Positions 1 through 7,795 of a stretch of DNA of 44,103 nucleotides are shown here, one piece after another. How positions within the stretch are numbered: the first letter of the stretch is position 1; each line of letters opens with the position of its first letter. The stretch is from Strigomonas culicis (taxonomy: Eukaryota; Euglenozoa; Kinetoplastea; Trypanosomatida; Trypanosomatidae), in assembly GCA_000482145.1 (NCBI GenBank), contig AUXH01000088.1, forward strand, positions 1-44,103, read 5' to 3'. Made by a program: the position numbers and the translations under genes. Under the pieces are notes generated by a model, which saw only the letters and a list, made by a program, of their open reading frames with translations, did no database searches and was not told the DNA's origin.

Positions 1-33
1 ATACACACAATAAACAAATAACTTTACTTTCTT

Positions 34-80
<47 letters not shown>

Positions 81-144
81 GTGGTACGACGCATGACGAT
101 GCGCGCCACCACGGCGACGACCGGGGCCACCTCCGCGCGCGCGG
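1..144. other. 3' flank of array copy 1
   Basis: Bases 78-144 are GC-rich like coding sequence although they follow the stop at 145; bases 1-77 are AT-rich and contain a CT microsatellite. No gene is supported here. Confidence 0.6.
39..77. repeat. CT dinucleotide microsatellite
   Basis: Uninterrupted CT run of about 19 units. Confidence 0.95.
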
Positions 145-3100
145 CTACGGGGCCGGCCGCTCGCGCTGGTCTTCCTGCAGCTGCAGCTGTCGGTCCCACA
201 GCAGCGACTGTGCCTCCTCATGCTGCTGCAGGTAGCGTATGACGCAGCGCGCGGCGAGGTGGTCCAGGATGTTCTGCTGCGGCACCCCGAACGCGGTGAC
301 GAGGCGGCGGAAGATGTTCGCCCGTTCCGGCGCGGCGAGCGGACGGAACAGCAGCTTGAAGCTAGCAAAGAAGTAGTACACAATCAGCTGCACCGTGTCA
401 TAGCTGACATCGAGCGTGACGGCCTGCTGCTCGAAGGCGCTGCGCAGCGCCGCGTCGATGAAGGGTGGAATGGTTGGCCGGTGCAGCGGATAGCTGAGGG
501 CGCTGTTGCTGTACCGCTTGCTGGTGCTCGCCATGGCGGCGCGGCCGATGGCGGGGGCGGCGGCGTCGCTCTGCGTGTGGGAGAGCGTGAGCGCGGGGTC
601 GTTCTCCGGGCCGCGCGGCGCCGTCTCCGCGCGCACCACCGGCGGCGGCAGCTCCATCGGCGCGGCCGACCCCGCGCCGCCCTGGGCGACGAAGGGGTTG
701 CGCGGCACCTCGATCGCGACCGGCGGCGGCTGTTTGCGCCGCTTCGTGCTGAGTCGCAGCTTCCCGCCCCCCGCAGCGTTGCTGCTGCTGCTGTCCGACG
801 GGGGGAAGACGGGGCGCGCCATCGCTAACATGGGCACGCCCGTGGTCGAGATGCCGGGGGAGAGGTCGACCGACTGCGACTGCAGGATGACGGGCATGGC
901 CGGCGGGTCGCTGTACGGGTCCAGGCGCACGTGCGGGCTGCTGATGGCACTCGACGGCAGCTTGCCGGCCTTCAGCACCGAGTTGCGGACAGGGGTTACC
1001 GCGGCGTGGCCGTCCAGCCGTATCGGGCTGCGGTCGATCGGGGAGGAGGCGGATGAGTTGCTGCTCGTTGTGGTTGACGACGGTGGCGGGGTCAGGAAGG
1101 CCGCCGGCGGCACCGCCACGAAGGAGGCGCGCTGCGGCACCGTCGCCTGTAGCGACGGCGGCGTGGCGAAGGGGTGAGACAAGTTCCCGGCCGCGGCCGC
1201 GACGGCGAGCCGCTGCGTGTAGGAGGGGTGGTGGTCGCTGCCGCTGCGATTCGTCTGGCCGCTGCCGCTGGGGCGGAGGGCGAAGGGGTCCGTCGCCGTG
1301 CTGTTGCGCTGGTGCGTGCTGCCCACGGGGTGGAGGTCTGACTTGCCACTGTCCGCGTTCGTCGCGGAGCTGCTGAAACTCGAGGTGGAGGACAGGTTGT
1401 GCAGGAACACGCCGCCCCGCACCTTCTCCCGCGCGCGCCGCAGCCGCTTCGAGGCCGCGAGCAGCGCCTCCTTGATGCGTTCGCCAGAGCCGTCCGCCGG
1501 GATGAACAGGTGCTGCCGCTGCCGCACGCCGCGCAGAAAGACGGAGCTGAAGAGACGCCACTTGGTGGTCTTGGAGCGCTTCGTCATGTGCCTGGCCGCG
1601 CTGGAGATGGTGACCGTGTTGGGCGCCGCGAAGGGCCACATGCGGGCGCTGTAAACCACGTCGGGCCCCTCGTAGCGGTAGCTGCGGTCGAAGTGGTTGA
1701 TGGTAACCTTCGCGTTGGTGCACCAGTGCACGGCGCAGGAGATGAGCAGCTTGCCATCCTCGTCGCCGAGCAGCAGCCGCAGCGGCTCGTCCACCGGTCG
1801 GCGCTGCAGGTCCTCGAGGGCGTGCGTCAGCATGCGCACCGCCGCGTCGACGGTCGGCATGACGCAGGAGAAAGTGTAGGGGTGGATCTGCGGCACCTCG
1901 CAGCCGTGGCCGGCGCGCATGTGCTGCTGCACCACGCGCAGCATGCGTTCGGTCACAAGCACCATCTGGTCGGAGGCCAGGTTCCACAGCTCCTCGCCGT
2001 GGCAGGCGCCGAGCGTGACGACCGCGAAGGGGGCGGACCGCGGCGCGTAGTTAAAGGCGTCGTACTCCTTCGTGAGGCACCAGGCGAGCACAAACGCGAG
2101 GAGTGCCAACAGCAGCGTACCGCTGACCGCCGCCGAGACCACGATCCCGACCTTGACGCGCGTCAGGTACTTGGTGCGCATGCGGGACCGCACGGCAATC
2201 TTCCAGCTGGTCTGATCGGCCAGCACAGAGCGTGTCGTGATGTCGTCGCTGGTGATGAAGGCTTCGAATTCGGCCAGCGTGGTGTGCTCCGGGAGCGAGG
2301 TGGACATCACTACAAGACGCGGCTCCTCTGCGATGCCGACCGGGTCGGTTGTGCGCTGCGAGTACATGACATAGTCCATATCCTTCGCCGCCATCTCGCC
2401 GTTGATGTTGTTGTCGGAGAGAACGGATTCAATGCCCAGCGTGACGATCACAAAGCCCCAGAAGTTGTCGAGCGTGAAGTTCGCCACGTCGGATGCGTTG
2501 TAAACCGGCTGATGCACCACCACCGCGAAGGTGGAATCCACGCCCTTGTAGGGTGTCCGTGCGTTGTCGCTGTCCAAGCTGAGCGGACCGATGAGGCGGT
2601 AGGACTTTGTGATGTAGTCGGAGAGAGAGATGTTGTCCTCGCGAACCACCTTCAGCAGGTCGAAGCCGCTGACGTAGAAGTCCTCCGGCGCGGCTTGATA
2701 GATCACGCCACCGGGCGCCGTTGCGATGCCTAGTATGTCGCCCACCGTTGAGTTGACAAGGCGGGTGTAGTTCTCAAAGCGATCGAAGGTCTGGTTCTGG
2801 ATGCGTTCCTCCACCGTCCCGTCGTAGGGCGGGATGGCCTTGATATTGCCAATGATGAAGCCGCCCATGCTGAAGGCGATCGATATGGCGTTGATGGTGG
2901 CGTCGCGGCACAGCACGCCCCAGTCGTCCGCCACCGCCTCCTCCTCCTCGGATCGCTGAGCGGAGGCCACGTTGTCGAGGTGCTGCAGCTCCAGCAGCGG
3001 CGCCAGGATCCCCACGAGCACCAGAACAATGGAGCACGTGACGATGATGATGAGTGCGTAGCCAAGAGCCCGCGAGCACAATTTGCGCTTGCGGGGGACG

Positions 3101-3285
3101 TGGTCACTCCACTGCTCATCCTCTATGTTGTCCTTGCCGCTGTAGCTGTGCGACTGCCCCGTCGTGGACTTATGGCGGCTGCTGGTGCTGCTACCACTCA
3201 TGACCGCTGCAGGGTGGTCGTCCCCGCTGTTCTCGCGTGCATAGCCATCGCTCTCAACGGCGCTCAATATGCCGTTAACAGACAT
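145..3285 (-). CDS. CHASE-like receptor with degenerate class III cyclase domain, array copy 1
   Basis: About 1046 residues. A short cytoplasmic N-terminus is followed by a TM helix near residues 75-95, an ectodomain with CHASE-like features (a GGVIYQ motif, GFDLL, then VVVHQPVY and WGFVIVTLG, roughly 140-310), a second TM near 378-404 and a cytoplasmic region. The segment at about 415-570 aligns by eye with the kinetoplastid receptor adenylate cyclase domain, but the first metal-binding Asp position reads TLGA and the GD loop reads IHPYT, so catalysis is unlikely. A long Ser/Pro-rich linker (about 600-930) leads to a helical tail (935-1020) shared with the two downstream paralogues. The start is the ATG at 3285; an in-frame GTG lies 12 bases further up. 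CHASE domains are extracellular ligand sensors in other eukaryotes and bacteria; a sensing or scaffold role here is inference. This is the longest and most diverged pseudocyclase of the three. Confidence 0.8.
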   Translation of the reverse strand: MSVNGILSAVESDGYARENSGDDHPAAVMSGSSTSSRHKSTTGQSHSYSGKDNIEDEQWSDHVPRKRKLCSRALGYALIIIVTCSIVLVLVGILAPLLELQHLDNVASAQRSEEEEAVADDWGVLCRDATINAISIAFSMGGFIIGNIKAIPPYDGTVEERIQNQTFDRFENYTRLVNSTVGDILGIATAPGGVIYQAAPEDFYVSGFDLLKVVREDNISLSDYITKSYRLIGPLSLDSDNARTPYKGVDSTFAVVVHQPVYNASDVANFTLDNFWGFVIVTLGIESVLSDNNINGEMAAKDMDYVMYSQRTTDPVGIAEEPRLVVMSTSLPEHTTLAEFEAFITSDDITTRSVLADQTSWKIAVRSRMRTKYLTRVKVGIVVSAAVSGTLLLALLAFVLAWCLTKEYDAFNYAPRSAPFAVVTLGACHGEELWNLASDQMVLVTERMLRVVQQHMRAGHGCEVPQIHPYTFSCVMPTVDAAVRMLTHALEDLQRRPVDEPLRLLLGDEDGKLLISCAVHWCTNAKVTINHFDRSYRYEGPDVVYSARMWPFAAPNTVTISSAARHMTKRSKTTKWRLFSSVFLRGVRQRQHLFIPADGSGERIKEALLAASKRLRRAREKVRGGVFLHNLSSTSSFSSSATNADSGKSDLHPVGSTHQRNSTATDPFALRPSGSGQTNRSGSDHHPSYTQRLAVAAAAGNLSHPFATPPSLQATVPQRASFVAVPPAAFLTPPPSSTTTSSNSSASSPIDRSPIRLDGHAAVTPVRNSVLKAGKLPSSAISSPHVRLDPYSDPPAMPVILQSQSVDLSPGISTTGVPMLAMARPVFPPSDSSSSNAAGGGKLRLSTKRRKQPPPVAIEVPRNPFVAQGGAGSAAPMELPPPVVRAETAPRGPENDPALTLSHTQSDAAAPAIGRAAMASTSKRYSNSALSYPLHRPTIPPFIDAALRSAFEQQAVTLDVSYDTVQLIVYYFFASFKLLFRPLAAPERANIFRRLVTAFGVPQQNILDHLAARCVIRYLQQHEEAQSLLWDRQLQLQEDQRERPAP
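243..357 (-). repeat. Identical tail block, copy 1 (partner 4501-4615)
   Basis: 115 bases identical to 4501-4615, encoding the core of the helical tail. Bases 208-288 also match copy 3 (7859-7939) with two differences. Confidence 0.92.
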
Positions 3286-4204
3286 GACCTTCAGCACAGC
3301 AAAAGGGAAGAGAGAGAAGAAAATAAAAGTAACACAATTTTGAAATACAATCGCTTAATACAAAATGCGAAAAGAAAAGAATTGTATTGAATTTGTACTG
3401 AATAAAAGAAGAGGAGAAAGAAAAAAGAAAAAAAAGAAGAGATATAATCCATTTGGCATGAGACACACTACACATGCTGTTGAGTGCAATAAGAATACAT
3501 ACATACACACACACAAAAAAGAGTTTTTGAATAGAATCGAAGACCCTGGGACATACACACACAAACACACACAACAACAACAACAACAATAAAGGAGAAA
3601 AAAGAGCTTCACTTTTTCCCTTCTTTCCAGTTTTACGTCCCTGTAGTGTAGTTTGAACAACAAAAAAGGTGGACGCCAACTAAAGGCCCAATCACAAGGG
3701 TAAACAAGGGGACCAAAAAGAAACCATGTATCGTAACATATTATTAAAGTGATGTAGTGGATTCAATGTTATTTAAATCAGTTTTTTACTTCCGCCTGTT
3801 CTGTTTTTTCATTCATGTAGCTTTTCTGTTTACAAAATGGTACATGGAAATACACACGCAGAAACAAGAATGCAATGGTAAAAAAAAAAGAGTGAAACAA
3901 CAAGAGCAAAGAGGTACGGAACCAAATATAACAGTCGTAACTGTAGAAGAGCTGCAAAAATAAAAGAGAAAAAAAAAGGATAAACAAGGAAAAAAGAGTA
4001 CTGTACAGAGTCTGCTACTTCATTTATACTTGCCCATCTCTTGTCCTTTATACTAAAAAAAAAAGCAAACCAAAAGCAAAGAAAAAGACAAACCAAGTCA
4101 GTAGAAAAACAACAACAACACGCAACAGAAAAAAACAAAGGCGTTATTCCTTTCCTTTCCTCTTCCCGCCCGTGATGCTCCACCATCGCTCCGTGCCGCT
4201 GTGC
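3286..4204. other. Intergenic spacer between array copies 1 and 2
   Basis: AT-rich spacer with no supportable gene. It has purine runs on the plus strand (pyrimidine tracts for the transcript) at about 3301-3320 and 3408-3441, candidate splice signals for copy 1, and a CA/CAA-rich stretch at 3554-3590. Confidence 0.7.
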
Positions 4205-4500
4205 CTAGGCACCAGCAGCGGCATGACTGCGGCCGGCGCCCAACGGATTGCTATCCCCCGCTTTCTCCCCCTCCGCGCGCTCACTGTCACCGCCGCAGCT
4301 CACCCCTGCGTCACACGCCGGGGTGAGCTGCGGCGGCAGGGGCCAGAAGTACATGTAGGGAGGGGGGGAGAGCGGCCGACTGCCGGAGGGAGCCGAGCCC
4401 TGTTCGCGCAGCACTGTGGGGCGGCTCTCCGAGCTGCTCCAGCCGCCGCCGCCGCCGCCCAAAACCTGCGGTTCATCCACCTGCTGCAAGTAGCGTATGG

Positions 4501-4615
4501 CGCAGCGCGCGGCGAGGTGGTCCAGGATGTTCTGCTGCGGCACCCCGAACGCGGTGACGAGGCGGCGGAAGATGTTCGCCCGTTCCGGCGCGGCGAGCGG
4601 ACGGAACAGCAGCTT
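4501..4615 (-). repeat. Identical tail block, copy 2 (partner 243-357)
   Basis: Counterpart of the copy 1 tail block, offset by 4258 bases. Confidence 0.92.
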
Positions 4616-5120
4616 CAGCCCCACAAAGAAGTAGTACAGCAGGAGGCGCACCGCGTCGTAGCTCATGTCGAGTGCAACCGCCTGCTGCTCGAAGGCGTCC
4701 CGCAACGCGCGGTCCACCCAGGGCGGGATGTGCGGCTGATGCACGGTGAAGAGCACAGGGTCGTAGGCGGGCGGATCGCCGCTGCCGGCCGTGAGCGGCG
4801 TGTTCAGCTCGCGCCGGCGGCCGGTCGGCGCGAGGGGCAGTGGAAGGTCCTCCGACGGCGGCCCCGCGCACGGCCCGCCGCCGCCGCCGCCGCGCTGCAT
4901 CGTGAAGCTGTCGTTCTTCGGGGTGTCGCCGCTGCTGTGGTGGCTGTTGGACGACTCATGGACCTCCTCCGCGTAGGCCCGGTTATTCTGCTGGTGCGCC
5001 AAGGCAGCTGCGCGCGCGAGCAGCCGACTGTTGAAGTTGATCGCCGTGAAGAGCTCCACCGGCCGTTCCATGCAGCTGGCGAGCGTGACGGAGCGCTGTG
5101 GAATGACCGCAATGCCACGC

Positions 5121-5672
5121 ATGGCGGCCGCGTGCGGCTGCGCGGCGTCACCCGACAGCGTGACCGTGTTGGGCGCCGCGTACAGCCACAGCCGCGTGCC
5201 CTCCTTCACGCTGGTGCCCTCGTAGACGTAGGCATGGCCCTCCGGCCGCACATGCGCGGCGTCGATGCCGCCGGTGCACCAGTGGACGGCGCAGGACAGC
5301 AGCAGGCGGCCGTCGGCGGGGCCCAGCTTGGCGCGCAGCGGCGCGTCGACCGGCCGGCGCTGCAGCTCCTCCAGCACGTGCATGGCCATGTGCACCGCCG
5401 CGTCGACGGTGCGCGTGACGTAGCTGGCGGTGTAGGGGTGCGTGGCGGGGATCTGGTAGGCGTGGTAGGTGGCCATCGCGCGGCGCAGCACGGCGTCGGT
5501 GGCGCGCTGGACGACCGGCATGACGTCGGGCGCGGCCTCCCAGAGGCGGTCGCCGCGCGTGGGGCCGATCGTCAGCAGCGCGAAGGGCGCCGCCTTGGGC
5601 GCGTGCGGCCGGCCGTCGTAGACGTGCGTGTAGGCCAACAGCAGCGCCGCGCACACCGCGAAGAGCAGCAGC
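5121..5672 (-). repeat. Near-identical pseudocyclase block, copy 2 (partner 8502-9053)
   Basis: Compared by eye with 8502-9053, this 552-base block shows four differences and no gaps; similarity drops abruptly at the right edge inside the TM2 coding region. Confidence 0.92.
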
Positions 5673-6449
5673 ACGCCGCCGAGGACGGCGCCGACCACCT
5701 GAGCCGCGCTGTCATTGTTCAGCTTCTCGGTGCGTCTGGTACTGTGCGCGGCGAGCCGGAGGGTCGTGTTGAGGTAAAGGCTGACGCTGACGGTCGCCTT
5801 GTCAATGAAGTCCTTCATCGCATTGGTGTCGAGGCCCTTGGTGGAGAGCGAGGTGGACACGATGAGGTACTGCCCCGTCTGGCTGGTATCGTAGAGTACA
5901 TAGTCGATCGCGGCGGCGGTCATGCGCTGGAGGATCTGCTGGCGCTCCACCATGTCCGTGAGGTTCAGCAGCGAGGCGGTGAAACCCCAGTAGTTGGCGT
6001 CATTCGCATTCGTGCGGACGTCGGTGATGAAGAGGGGGTTGAGGACGAGCAGGTACCAGCTGAGGGTCTCCTGTGGCAGCCCGAGTGCCTCGTTCGTGCA
6101 CGTGATAAAGGAGGAGCCGCGCTGCTCCTTCACCGCCGTCGGCGATGGGTCCACTTGCACGATGGCGTCGGACGTGCTCAGCAGGTCCAAGTACTGCACG
6201 CCCAGGATGCGGCTGTCGCCGGTGGGGCTGTGCACTCCGGCGACGACGCCCTGGGGACACAGCAGCATCGCGACGAGGCTGTCACAGTCCGCCAGCCCTA
6301 CGTCCGCGATGGACGTGAAGAGGGGGTAGTGCGCGTCGACGAAGGAGCTGTTGTACGGCGCCGTGTGGCGGCCGCCGAACGTGGCCACCTCCGCATTTTG
6401 GTTGCGCAGAAAGGCTTCCTGGAACACGGTATCGGCGAGGATGTTCGAG

Positions 6450-6500
6450 TCTGGCACGTAGTCGTCGCTGTTTTCGGTCTGGCACGTCGTTGTCGCTGTT
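6450..6500 (-). repeat. Imperfect 28-bp-offset direct repeat causing a frame change
   Basis: Bases 6450-6472 and 6478-6500 agree at 21 of 23 positions. The 28-base offset shifts the frame of array copy 2 within the ectodomain. Confidence 0.9.
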
Positions 6501-6809
6501 GTTCACCGCATTCTCAATGAAGGCGTCGCCCTCTTGGAGAATGTAACTAAAGACGTAGCCGTCCATCATCCGCACGGCGCGGACGGCACATATAACGTCC
6601 CACAGAATGTTCTGCGTCCAGTTGTCCAGAATCGCCGTCTCCTCTGCTTTTGCTACAGCTTTGTTCACCATGTCCTTGGAGCGCAGGCACAGCAGGGACG
6701 CCAGGATCGCCACGATGAGAAGAACAGCCCCAACGATGGAGAACACGATAAACCAGCACGTGCGTATGTCGCCACGGCGACGCTTGCGCTGCGAGCAACA
6801 GCGAAGCAT

Positions 6810-7795
6810 AGCGGTAAGGAAGTAGAGCTAAACAATGGTATTTGATATGAGAGTACACAAAAGAAAAATGAAAAACAAATAAACAAACAAGCAAACTGAG
6901 AAATAATAATAATAAAAAAAAACTGTTCTATCTATCTATTTTGATAGTTAGACAGATAATGAGTCAATGAGTATAGGTTTCCCTTTCGGGCCGTGTGTGC
7001 TATTTCCGTGCACACACCTTTGAAGACAATAATGCTTTGCTCGGTGAGAGGAAAAGAAGTGCAAAGGAAGAATATGCATATGAGAGAGAGAGGAACGGAA
7101 AACAAATAATACCTTTATATGTATCCATCATCTACGCAATAGCTGTACCGCCATACAAAACATCCGTTAACTTTGTGACGCTAACAGAACAATAGCAAGA
7201 GAGGAAACAAACAAAAAAAAAAAAGAGAAACTGTTCCTTAGCGTGGGTGTGTATATATGTGCATGTGCGTGTGACAGAAAGATAACGTTCGTTTATTCTT
7301 ACAAAGCAATGTTAGTAATGGAAAAAGCGAAACAAAGAAACTGCAACCAAAACGTTGAGCTGATCTACATCCTTCTCTTTTTACTACCACAATAGAAAGT
7401 GAGGACATCTCAAGAAAACAGATAACGTACAATAGTATATACAAGTAGAGAAAAAAAAAACCAGGGAATAAGAATAATTCATTTATATGTACACAATAAG
7501 CGAAATCACAGCAACAAATAAACAAAAATAACAACAAACAAACATATAGTGCAAAAAAAAGAAAAGAAAAGAAAACAAAAAAGAAAACCAGGATTAACCT
7601 ATTTGGTGTTTTGTTTTTGTTGTGGCTTTTGCTGCTCCACCGCCCAGTCGACGCACGCAAGACAAAGCGTAGCGTGAGCTCGTGCATAGCCCTTACGGCC
7701 GCCAGAAGCCAATCCCAACACAGAAAAAGAAGAAACATGGCTAATTCACACACACAAAAAAGAGGAGAGCGAATACGAGAGACGTACGCAGTGGA
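6810..7795. other. Intergenic spacer between array copies 2 and 3
   Basis: AT-rich, with a perfect 8-bp hairpin at 6993-7017, a TCTA-like run near 6926-6945, purine runs at 7044-7110 and a GC-richer island at about 7611-7720. No gene is supported. Confidence 0.7.

Larger units (their letters stand above)
4205..6809 (-). pseudogene. CHASE-like receptor / pseudocyclase, array copy 2, frameshifted
   Basis: The ATG at 6809 opens a frame encoding a basic N-terminus, a TM helix (residues about 18-42) and the start of a CHASE-like ectodomain. This frame loses homology near 6480, where the rest of the protein continues in another frame down to the stop at 4205. The switch coincides with two 23-base direct repeats (6450-6472 and 6478-6500, 21 of 23 identical) offset by 28 bases, which is not a multiple of three. 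Without the extra unit the protein would be roughly 850-860 residues, between the other copies in length. The downstream part encodes the rest of the ectodomain, TM2, a pseudocyclase nearly identical to copy 3, a Gly/Ser/Pro linker and the conserved tail, ending in a unique Gly-rich extension. It could be a true pseudogene, an assembly or sequencing error, or an expressed truncated protein. The intact downstream frame argues for a recent break or an error. Confidence 0.75.

Noticed and set aside
24..828. Plus-strand open frames over array copy 1, and likewise over every GC-rich gene
   Set aside because: They are Arg/Ala/Gly-rich antisense readings of real minus-strand genes, caused by high GC content, with no recognisable domains.
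3355..4186. Short Phe/Leu/Cys-rich frames in the spacers (for example 3275-3679, 7238-7753, 19722-20066) as membrane proteins
   Set aside because: They are translations of T-rich runs on one strand, not supported by codon use or any family.
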